Shown here: in pieces, positions 41,501 to 53,500 of the stretch
Layout: each line of letters begins with the position of its first letter
Position numbering within the stretch: position 1 is the stretch's first letter
Origin: Diadema setosum
Taxonomy: Eukaryota; Echinodermata; Echinoidea; Diadematoida; Diadematidae
Direction: 5' to 3'
NCBI GenBank assembly: GCA_033980235.1
Contig: CM067059.1
Coordinates: 15,882,100-15,946,099 of the forward strand
Length of the DNA stretch: 64,000 nt
Position numbers and translations under genes: made by a program
The notes under the pieces: generated by a model
What the model was told of the DNA's origin: nothing
Seen by the model: only the letters and a program-made list of their open reading frames with translations
The model's database searches: none

Positions 41501-44500
41501 TCTATATATAAGTATAACCACTCGACCAGGAAATGGTCAGCCCAGTCGCTTGCTTCGCACGGCGTCTGGTCGGGCTACAAAGGCCGGATATCATCGCTTA
41601 TATTATTAGTAATAATTTAACTTTGTGATAAACTCAGAAAATATCATTCAGTTTAGGCCCTAAGTGTTAGTGTTACCGTAAAACTAGACTCTAACGTAGA
41701 TTAGTATTAAACGTTATAGACCCTAGTGTACGTAGACTTTATTAACCTGTAACCGAGTGTTTATAGGACTAACGTTAAATCGCAATATCCCTACCTTCTG
41801 ACATCTATGGAATCTAAGTTCTTGTTCTGCATGTGCATCTAGAACTTACAGTAACGTTATAACTTTATAGTAGGAATAACTGTTAACGTTAGGTGTCCTA
41901 AGGTTAGGGACTAACGTTAGGCCCATTAAACACTTAACCGTTAGAATGTTCGCCCTAATTTATAGTTTGTTTAGACTTCTAACACGTTTAATAGTAGCCT
42001 AGGCCTATATTAGTAATTTTAGTATAGGCCTACTTTACTAACGTTAGACGTCTTACAGTAACATTAAGGCGTTAGGATGATAGATCCAATTGCAGGACGC
42101 TTTTTTTTTTTGTGGCTTTGAATTCCGTACAGAGAATGAAATTTCGGCTAAAAATATCATTACTTATGGTATTCACAGACTCCTGGAAATTACGAATTCA
42201 GCCAACTTATGTCAATCATTCGCTCCACTTTTTAGAAAATATGCTTCAAACATAGACGTCTAACGTTAACTGTTACAGTTAGCCTTAGGCCTATATCCCT
42301 CGAGAAAAAGTTGCCTTTTTGTGCGGTGCGAAATCGCAAAATTTGTAATCACCCGACACAATTTTTGCACAACACAATCAACATCTTTCGCACCTAACAA
42401 AACGTTAATCCTTGCAGTTGCACTACAATCATGATTTCTCCCACAAATCATCGTACACATTTTCACAGAGAGGATGACAAAGAAAAATTCGTCAAATGAG
42501 GCTCAGATTTCGTAATTTACAGTAAAATGTCTTGTCTTGAACATTTCGAACATTTCATGCAATAAAACCTTGTGAGAAACTGGTACTTAGACTTTAAGTC
42601 TAACGACAACGGTTAGACCCCTACTTCTTAAGACAATGTGATCTTTCTATTGGAGCTGCACGCGGGACGGGTGACGAGTTGCTGGCCCCTAGCGCACAAC
42701 TATTACGCATCGTTCACGTTTGAGGACGATATACAAATTTCCTATATCGATGAGTGAAATTTTGGTTATATTGTAATCTTCAGTTCATGTGACCGCTATA
42801 GTATGTAGATATCCAAGAATGTGTTGCCATGGTAACATCAATATTTTCACTGAAAGGCATACAGAAATATTTTTGATTCAGCATACCGGTACTCCATCAG
42901 TCTTTTATCATTTAGCTTGAATTTTGGCACAAGTTGCCTCTTTTGTACAATAGCGTCTGGGCGTTACAAAGACTTTCCAAGAATTGAACGTCTGTGTACT
43001 CATTGTTCTAAAAATGATATTGGTGATGAATTCCATTATTTGTTTGTATGTCCCTTCTTTAAGACGGAACTTAAAAAAAAACATTTCTCAAGAAGTATTA
43101 TAGGAAATATCCCAACACATTTAAATACGAGCAACTGTCTAGTTCCACTAAGTAAAAGACTTTGTTAAATATCTCGAGGTTTTGTAAAGTAATGTCCTTT
43201 TTTTCGTTAGTTACTGTACACTTTATTATTTCGTTTGATTTAGTATAATTATTCTATGTATCCTTTGTAGGATTATTTGCATCAGGCAGTGTCTGCATTG
43301 TTAGTAATTAATGCGATAGATTTACATTTGTATAATTATTCATAAAATACTTTTATGCAAATTGTGTTTGATAATTATGGCGATATCTTGTATATATTTG
43401 TGTTATACATGTGTATTATGTTGAACGTTATTTGATTTTTTTTTTAAATTTTGTATACATGTATCTCCAATTGACATTGTAGGTCCTATTCCCATACCCC
43501 ATGAGGGTCATTACAACTAACTTCAAATTTAAACTTCAAACTTGCGCGAATTACTTCATTTCAAGTTACGTTGTTAAAAAGACGCAAAAACAATCAAAAA
43601 TAATATAAGCTTACTTTGAGAACCGGCGAGGTGACACGACAGTAGTCTGAAATACATCTGGATTTAGCTGCATGCAATTAAACGACCGCATCCATCAAAG
43701 AAATTGTGTGTGTGCAATGTGTGTAGCGTGAACCATCATCATCGGCTTACAACCGAGGTCTTTACAATGTAATGGAAACAGTGACAAAATGTCTTCACAC
43801 AACTGCGAAATAGCCAAAAAAAAAAAGGTGTGTCTCTAACTCTTGAGACGCAGCTCGTAGGGAGACAAAAAAAAAAAAATCGCGAAACACTCCAATAATC
43901 AAAGGGCATTGAGGATGCACAAATGTAATATAAAATATCTAAAGCATCAGTTTGATAATAAACAAGTGAATCTTCAAGTTGAGGAATTTTACAGGCTTAG
44001 GATACAAATAACACTTAATTATGTAGGCCCTAAAGATATAAGGTCAATAGGATCATAATGACAAGTCCTTCCCTCAGGCGGAGAGCGATGCCTTCAGCTA
44101 GTCCTCTTCAGTGTAGTGGAGTCCACTGCTGGCAGGGGATGGCCTTCCACAGTTGAAGGGGGCGTCTATGTGGGAAAATATTGCAATGAGCTATGAGTGC
44201 AGCTCCTACAAAACATGTCTCATCGGCCGATGTCGTATTATTCTACAGTACTCTAGCCGTTTACCACTTCAATTAAGGTCTCATTATGGAGCATTGCAAA
44301 CATCTACATTATGGAGTAGTATTCTACATTGCTTAATTAAATAGAGGTTGTTTCCTCTCCTAAGTCTCAATACTGGGAGGAAGAAACTGATTGTTACACA
44401 TAACATATTCAAACAGAAGGACAGTCAGCCTGCTGCCAAAAGAGAGGAGATTCAGCCTGTAGCAGGTCAAATGTGCAAGAATGGGATTGAACTGAATTAC

Positions 44501-47500
44501 ACTCGAGACACAGTGAACAGTTCCAGCACGTTTATTTTCATATTTCACTTGGCATCTATACATAACGCAAGAGGGAAAGTATATGGGGAAAGAGAGAAGG
44601 GGGAAGCAGTGGCTGATCACCAATGATGGAATGTGCAACTTATTAAAGGCATGGTGCATATAAAGAGCAAACACTAATCGAACATAGGTCCTACTGTGTG
44701 GGAGTCTACAACATTAATTACAAAAGATATTTCGTTACAATTGCAAATCCGATCAAAAACTCAGGTGGAGGTTTCAACAATTTCATTATGATTTATTGTC
44801 TCTAGCATTTGAACTCAAATGAAACGAGTTCTTAATACTTAATCAAACGAAGTTTTAACATGATGCACTGGAAAATTGATGGGTTTTTGCACCATTAAGG
44901 CCGATTGTAAACTGGCAATCACATAGACCTATACTGATCTAGGCCTACTGTAGTACTGTTAAGCCTATCAACTCTATATAGCACTTGCATGGGTTGTCTA
45001 TGCAAATACACTAATCACACACAGAGTATGTTGGAAATAGATTTTAGATGAGCAATTTTACCAGCACACTACTATTAATTAAGGCATCAAAATTAGCTTC
45101 ATGGCCACACTATACACAACCACGCAATCCACGGTATTACTTCAATCTCATCCTATATAGACTAGGCCCTAATGCATACATTCTTGAGTATCACTTTGAA
45201 TATGCCTTTATTATTAACAACTAACAAAATGTTAGAATCTAGACTAATTGAAGTACTTAAATGGTCACAAAGTTTGCAGGAATTAAGTGAACAGGAGAGG
45301 AACAAAGAGAAAAAGGTGAAGAAGGTAATGAGAATGGTATAAAGGAAAGGGCGGATGACGAAAGAACAGAGAGAGAACAATCATGACAAGAAAGTTCAGA
45401 ATAATTAATAGACTAGATCTAGATCTAGCAACGTTACATTGTACAAAGTTCTAACAAAAATTACATTTTAACCTGCGGTTTAACAAAATGCTCTAGGCCT
45501 AGTTAGGCCTAAAGACATTAGTAATGTAGGTATCCTAGGCCTTTTAAGGGGGAATGCAGCTTTTCTTATTTATCATGTATAGGCCAGGGATCTAGAAGCT
45601 AGGCCTGAGTGGTACCGGGTAGGGCCTACTGGTAGTAGAAAAGGGTGCTGTTCGTTATTCCGACGGTTCGCTATTCCGAAGGGTCGTTATTCCGAAGGGT
45701 CGTTAATCCGAAACACGCAAATTCCCTATAAAATTTAGGCCTAGGCCTACCTAACGTTAGAGTTTCGTTACTCCGAAAATGAAAAAGGGTTCGTTAATCC
45801 GAAAATTTGTGGCGATATTCCGAAGGTTCGTTATTCCTGAGATTGGTTAATCCGAAAATGAAATTCGGAACAATGAACCTTCGGAATAACGAATCTTAGG
45901 AATAAAGAGCCTTCGGAATAACGAACCATCGGAATATAAACGAGCTGTAGGCCCTAACCGTAGAAAATCACTGCTGCGGCTTACCTGTAATGTTAGGTGA
46001 GAAAATCATGGGCCACCATGGGCATGGCAGTCTGCTGTGAGAGCAGCTGCTACGAAACAGGTCTCAATCTGCCGATGTTGTGATGTTATATTATAGCTCT
46101 CACCGAAAGAGCAAAATTTTCTCCAACAAACAGCAAGCTGCGAAACCATCAAGACCACTGGTCAGTGCTAGAAGAAGGGTAGGTACATCATGGACGCGAC
46201 GTGGCGGCATGCGCATAGTATGACAAAACGCACGGGGTATTCTCTACCATGGCTAAACTTAGGATCATCACAATACAGTCGGCGGGTACGGGTCGCGGGG
46301 AGCTCAAGCTCGCGCTCGCGCTAGCGGCGCACGTTGCTGAGTCGTCGAAAGTAGGCCAAAAAAGCTGTACGGTATCTTCAAGAAGACACATCGAAAAAAA
46401 AAAAAAAGCATCCCTGCCTTCGAGCTTAGCCAGATGATTCTAACCCTGCCCCATGTGACAATCTACGGAATTCATCCATCAAGTTGAAACCAAGGATGAA
46501 TCGTGAATCATGGTCTGTCAACATACATCGTGGAGAGCATCTTTTTAGCCCCATTTTAATTAGGCCTATTTTGCATTGGATGCAGTGGCGGATCCAGAGG
46601 GGGGCGCATCGGGCGCGCCCCTTTTTAGTTGTTAAAACAAACGAAATAGAAAGAAAAAGATGAGATGAAACCCGGAAATAGCACCAGAAAATAATGTTGT
46701 TTGCTTCCCTCCCCCCCCCCCCCCCCCCTTTACGGAATTCCTGGATCCGCCCCTGGAATATATTGACAATTTCTTTATGGCATTTGGCAAGCAACCTTAA
46801 GAATTACTATAAGAACTATAAGAATTACCTGAAACATTAGGTTCCTACTTCCAAGGAGGTATGGTACCTCACTGAATTTAAAGATCAACATCCGAATGTC
46901 CTGTTGTGTACGATAGTACATGACCACCATTCCAAGTGGAACCCCGAACGCGAATATTGTTTTTTTTTTTTCGTACATGGAAACGCTACAGGACATGAAT
47001 TATTCATAAGTTTAGCTGAAATTTTGAAGTGCGCAAGCGCATGGACTTCAGCTTGACCAACTTGTACACAATGAACGGACTCGACTCGTACAGCCCTACT
47101 CTCTGTGTACACATGCAGCGAGCTACCTTTTACTAGTACAATGTAGTAGTAGTAGTAGTACCTGTGTATGTGTGTGTATGTGTGTGTGCGTTGTGCATGT
47201 ACATACGTTCGAGTTTAAACGTGTCACTGCACTCACGAGGTTCGTCCGATCAATGAACAACATGCGGGAAAATAACTGTCGCTTGCGATAGCTTTACAAC
47301 ACACATCAAACTGAATAGCGAGAATAGCGAATAACTTAACTGAATAGCGAGCACGTACGTACGCACGCATTGATCACACGTGATCATAATGTAAATAATG
47401 TACAGTATGCGAGTCCGTTCATCCTGTACAAATTCAGGATCACGCGCTTGCGCACTTCAAAATTTCAGCTAAACTTATGAATAATTCACGTCCTGTAGCG

Positions 47501-50500
47501 TTTCCATGTACGAAAAAAATATTCGCGCCCGGGGCTCGTGCTCCCCTTGCCCCCCCCCCCCCCCCCCCCCTAGATACGCCACTGTTTTGCATAGACTACT
47601 AGTACGTGGGAATCAAACCCGGGTCCTTCGGATGTGGAGGCAGGAGCGTTATATACCGACTAAGCCAATTTACCGCCCGTTCTTATAATGTGAATGCTTT
47701 GTTTAGCGAACTTCGGTTCGTTCTGCATTTAATATCGAGATATTGGTAGGCCTATAATCAATGATATTAAAGGATTGTCTAAAAGGATCGCATGCAGATA
47801 CCCTTAATTTGTGATGCATGCATGGGTAAAGACCCCCCCCCCCTTTTTTTTTTCATCACTCTGTGTGCGTAAGACATCTTACAGGCCGAGAATAGGCATT
47901 GCTGCAAGGCCTTGAAGGACTGCAACAAAATAAAGTAGACCTATCAATTTTGACTTACGCGGCAGAACATAAAATTGAGAAGCCATACAAAAATGAAGTT
48001 GTGAACCCTTTCTGCTCACCAAATCTGGGGTTTCCCTTTTCATGTCACATTTCAGTGGCTGTGGTAATTACGTAATAGTCATACGGTGACATTAGGCACG
48101 TCTTCAAATGCATGGGCTCTGATTGGCACGCACCGAGGTTGCTATTGAATGTAGTTACAATGTAGGTCCCTTACTTTCCCTTTAATAATCAGCTGTTTTA
48201 AAGGCCTCGCATTTGTACATCACCGATTTCTAAAAATTCCTGATTTGATGTTACGAGGACGTGGATAAATATCCTATGGCCGCATCCCGGGGAATAGTGA
48301 AGAGGTCATTATGCATCGTGCACCATCGGATAATGACAACACACTCCATAATAATAAGCTCTTATTAACGACGCACAATATCTAGTTCACTCTACTGACT
48401 GCTACATAATGTCGTTTGCACGCTAACTCTTTTCTCATTTTTGTTTGGATTTAACAAGAGAATTCAAACCATTATGTATAATGAACCAACACACTGGCTA
48501 AATAAACAAAATGTAAATGAGATGGTATCTTGAATTTACAATCACAAGTCACCGCACATAAAATCTTAGCTATTACAAAACGTTTTGTAGAAACGAATTA
48601 AAGGTGCATGGTCCCGGTGTTTTAGTGAAATGCGTACGCGGGCGCACGGCGCAAGTTTCCTTTAGAGACCTACGCTATCGACTCCTCTTTAGCGCTTACG
48701 CTTTGGCCCACTTCCCCGAGTCCGAAGAAGTCCGATTCACTGTAGTGAGTGGTCCGATCACAGTTCGGCTCATGATTCAGCTGAGGGGGACGACAGCTTC
48801 AGCAAACTTCTTTTGTGATGTCATAATAAGAAGCACATAATGCACGCACCCTGGCATTACTACAGACTGCGTGTTGCGCAGAGAAGACAACGAAGGCAAC
48901 GTTACTTAGCACTTGGCACCTACGCGCTTTACTCTTGATGACAGCTCAACTTCGGCTATATTCGAATCAATGCTAACGGTGATCGGCAGTATCATCAACA
49001 GCGCCCTCTACACTACCGGGACTATGCACCTTTAAGTGACAAGTAGGTGCATGTACACACGATTACACGCGCAATTCTGAACCTTTCGCGTCTCACGTTA
49101 TGAAAAGCAATTTATGTTTCATTTGAATTATGGAACTCCACAAGTTTCCATAATCATAATAAATTCATTAAAATGGATCCATTCATTTGATGATAATGTC
49201 AACAAACGAGGTACCACAAACTTACTGTTCCTTTGATGATTTCTCCGAAGGCTGGGGCTCGATTTCGCCTATTTTTAGTTCCCTGTTTGCCTGCTGAAAA
49301 GAAGAATAAAAATAAGTGATAATAGCTAGCAAAAAATGATCAAATCGGAATACATGGAAAACTCATACTTCGAGTTTGTAATAATATTCTTTTAATTAAT
49401 AGTTGAACCTTAATAGCGGAATGGATGTAAACTGGTGGAACGAGAAGCCGAACCATTACGCACGCGTGTAGTGTGTATAAAGTGTGTTCGTGTACGAGTA
49501 TGTGTGTGTGGGGGGGGGGGGGGGGAGGGGGGAGTGATGCGCGGGGGTAGATCGATGGTTCCTTGTAATTCCACTGATGGCTCATCCGAGCATTCGAGAT
49601 ACAAAGCGCAAGCGATGTCCACTTATCGGTAAAAATCGTGATTATTAACCACTTTGCGTCATTAGAATCATGATTCAAAATTACTTGCTCTATACACTGT
49701 AGCCTATAAGGTAACAAGAGGAATATGCGGAATGCATCGAATTCTCTCTCTCTCTCTCTTAAAATATTCCGTCTTAAAGCTTCTATCAAACATCAAGAAA
49801 TCATAGAGACTACTGATGTTCAATGTTTTCAGTGAAGAATTGCCTGCTGTAGGTTGGGTGTTGGCTTCTTAATGGGGAATGAAACCCACATGCATATGGA
49901 TAGAGTGAATGTGACATAATTAGTATAGGACAGATCTATAGTTCGAGAAAATCGGACAATCCGTTCAAAAGTCATGAAGTTTAAAGTTATGGTGCCGCCA
50001 TAGCTGCATGGATGACAAAAGTTCCTGCCATCAAATCTTCTCATCCAGCAGTGGCGACTCCGAAACTTCAAAAACTTACACCATGTATACATAACTTTTG
50101 AGATAATGTCCGATATTCACGATGTTCTGCTAATATCTCTGCACTCACCTAATCTATGTAGCAAATGTATTTTGACTTGTCTTTCGGCAAATTAAAGTTA
50201 TCACTTTGCATCCGTATGTAGGATACTGTAGACACCTACCATCTTATTTACATGTTCTCCTACTATATCGTCTATCTTTATCCATCACTGCATCAAATTC
50301 TCAGTCACACTGTATCAGGAATATATCGTTTCCTCGCATATGAGCTGCTAACATGAAAGGAATGCCCATGCACTTCACCGAATTTTCACCGTTTTCTGAA
50401 AATTTCTTATTTCCAGATGAAAGCTTTGAATGTCACGTCATAAACAGTCATTGACGGTGATACATCACTCCATTTGACGCATAATCGACCTTTGTTGTGA

Positions 50501-53500
50501 ATTCCCTGCCTCATGGACCCTGAGTCAATTCGCAATGAAACAGCTGGTGCCGACGTCTGTCTCTCGAATGACCTTCTTTGACCTTCATTGGAACACCGCC
50601 AGGAGCCTTCTATTGACTACAAGTCCAAGAACGCGAATACCCGGCAGTAAAGAAAAAAAAAAGTGTGGCATGTTTTTGATAGAAGACTGACAACGATATA
50701 TCACGTGTTAAGTATTGATCCATTGCCACAGTATTATACGAAGGTTATACAGTAGTCGATTGGGATTTGTAACACATTATTGTCTTGCTGCACAGTGACA
50801 GTTCAACGGTATAGTTTTTCGTAGTGTCCATCTGGCAGACCTTTCTCATCTCTTTTCCACTCTTTCTCTTTATTCAAAGGCTGTTCTAACTATATTTAAG
50901 TCTAAAACAAATGATGAAGAAAATAATAGCAGACACATCATATTAAGAATAATCAATTCCTGATTTATCAATCTGAGAAACTTGAGAGAGACGACCCAAC
51001 TCTCACTAAAGACGAGAATGGGACGAGAAAATGCGACCACAATGATGCAGAGAAAAAAAAAATCTGCGGTGAATTAGGGAAATCATGACCCCATTTCACT
51101 CGTCTCCGTCACTGTACTGGCGGCAAGATCCTTGAGTGTTTAAGCCAAGATGGTCATTTCGTATCCTAGCGACATCATCCGCTGCATTCTGATTCAATAT
51201 TCACTCCTCTTTTTCTTTTCTACATCCAGGGAGGATGTATCACGCAGAAATGTACAGTAACTTATTGTGTTTGCCTGCAGAAGTTTTGACGTCAAATTAT
51301 TGTGTATATAGACAAGTCACTCTCGTCCTCTCCGCCTCCATACCCTTCCTTCCTGTTTGGCGCGAATGGACAGCAGTCCTCTCGTGTCTGTTCTTCTCTT
51401 GTCTACGCAGACGGTCACCCGCTGAGGAGCACAAGGATTCAAGGCCAAAAATCAGATTTTCAAGCGGACGTCGCAAGGCTTTCTTGGAACAACTTCAACC
51501 AGGAAGATGCAGGAGACAAGACCCTTGCTGCTTCTTATCGTGGGCCAATAGCCCAACACACTTGACCGCTCACTAGAATCAGATGTCTTTTTCTTGCCTA
51601 CAAACCATTTTTATTTATTTATTTTTTTTGGATAGCTTGTGGTCTTCACTCCGGCCAACTGTATTTCTTATGCTCAGTCAATGTCAGTGTCAGCATCATA
51701 CGACTATACAGATGATGTGAACCACAACGACAAACTTAGTTGTTGTTGTTTTTTTTTTTAAAGAGTATCATAAAGCCATTGAATGCATCAGAATATATAA
51801 ATAATCACCAACTTGAAAATTGATGCCTTAAGGCCATTTTCTGCAACCGATATGGCAGGATGATAACCCTGATGATAATAATCGGAGACGGTGTGACCTG
51901 AATGGCACGAACAATCATTGAACACATTCCAGTTACACGACAGATAGGGGGATGAACCTGTACAACAAAATATACAAAGAATCATGAAAGATTTTATGCT
52001 TCTGGTGTTTATACCCCACAAGAATGTCAGTATGTAAAGATTGGAACACACATTGTGTGAGGTTTGAAAAAAAAAAGTCACTTGAATCAGAAGTTTTACT
52101 GTGTAACGTTGGCTACGATAACAGCTTCTTGCAGATGTGTTGTCATTTACCGCCTAAACCCTGATTGTTGTTGTTGCTTTATTTTAAATCATGGGTTATA
52201 CGTATATCGTCAGGAGAGGAGACAATGCAAGTTAAAGGCATAATTTACCATTTGCAGAAGAAACAAAAACCCAGCATTAGTGCCTGAATTAGTTCTAAAA
52301 TGTGAGTTAGGGTTAGAAATAACCACTGTAAAATTTTGAATCCATGTAATCCATGTTAAGTATTGATAAATACACAAAATGTGAACAATAGTTATGATAA
52401 AAATGTTTCCAGACTAAACCGTCTACAGTTACGGTTCAATGAGAAAAATACTGATATCTCCTTATATTTCAGGCTTTATTGCATAAATTTTACATGGTAG
52501 GATGTTTTGTGATACAACAGACCTACACAATAATATGCATCAAATGTGATATCTTGAACATTTTTTAAATCACTGCTCCCAAAGGCAAACAGGACCTTTA
52601 AGATGCGAAAGAAAGAAATGGCAAGATCATTTTCCCTAAAATAAACTGATTATAATTATAAGGAGGCTGAAGAGGATTAATCAGATACAAATTAAACTGA
52701 TACGATGTGTAGTACATTCCCCTCTGGATTACTCGGACCAGAATTTGAAAGAACGTCTTTACGAATAAACCATAGGGTCCTATTGTATACTAATGATTCA
52801 TTAAAACACTCTTTCCAGATTTCGCGGCAAGTTTCATCAAGAAATCTGATGAAGTATATTATACTTCTCATATAAGTTGCTGCTCAAGGTTCACGTGAAC
52901 ATACGATCGTATATCCGTCAATAACGGAATTTCTTTGAAATCTAATGTGTTTTTTTTTTAAATTAAATTAATTTAGAAAAAGCAATATCGTTTAATCATA
53001 AGGTTAACATCAACTAATATTGTTTAGCCAAAAGATATGTCAAAAGAGAGAGAAAAGGGGGAAGGATGACAAAACAAGCATGCACATTTACATCGGCAGA
53101 CAAGCACTGATGTCACAACCTTAAAGGGATGGTATAGTTTTGGTTGAGACCTAATTTCAGGTTTCTAACTTTTTTTGGTGAGATAATGAAAAACCTCTTA
53201 TGAAATATTAAAGACCATGTAATTTCATGAGGAATTCAACTTTTATTTGATGAAAATTGGTTTTGAAATGGCTGAGATATCCAAAACAGAGCGATTCTAT
53301 AGTGTGGGACCCACACTTTTTTACGATCGCTTTGTTCTACTTTGTTTTTGGATGTTTCAGTCATGTCAAACCCGATTTTCATCAAATAAACTTTGAATTC
53401 CTCTTAAAATGTTATGCTCTGTACTATTGCATAAGTGTTTTTTTTTTTTTTTGGTATCTGGCAAAAAGTTAAAAGCCCAATTCTCATCCCCACCAATACT

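Larger units (their letters stand above)
40548..42911. mobile_element. 2.36-kb TTAA-flanked insertion within a LINE
   Basis: The left boundary is TTAA (40544-40547) followed by AGGGACTGGTGAGG. The right boundary is TTAG (42912-42915), one change from TTAA. Joining the flanks with a single TTAA puts the LINE codons ...RFRCLNLNFGTSC... in frame, which strongly supports these edges. The ends are only loosely inverted (GACTGGTGAGGAGT vs GACTGATGGAGTA). The interior holds a foldback MITE (40971), one candidate exon (41313) and AACGTTA-rich sequence, but no transposase I can recognise. Confidence 0.6.
49291..53124 (-). other. Sulfotransferase intron 1, right-hand part (transcript 3' side)
   Basis: No mobile element recognised. 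The stretch at 51410-51565 is GC-richer and listed separately. Otherwise AT-rich with homopolymer runs. Confidence 0.45.

Noticed and set aside
42266..42466. Minus-strand 66-codon frame in the TTAA insertion as a transposase piece
   Set aside because: No DDE or zinc-finger motif; length within chance expectation.
47604..47678. A functional tRNA gene
   Set aside because: A and B boxes are present but the acceptor and T stems do not pair properly; better read as a SINE head.
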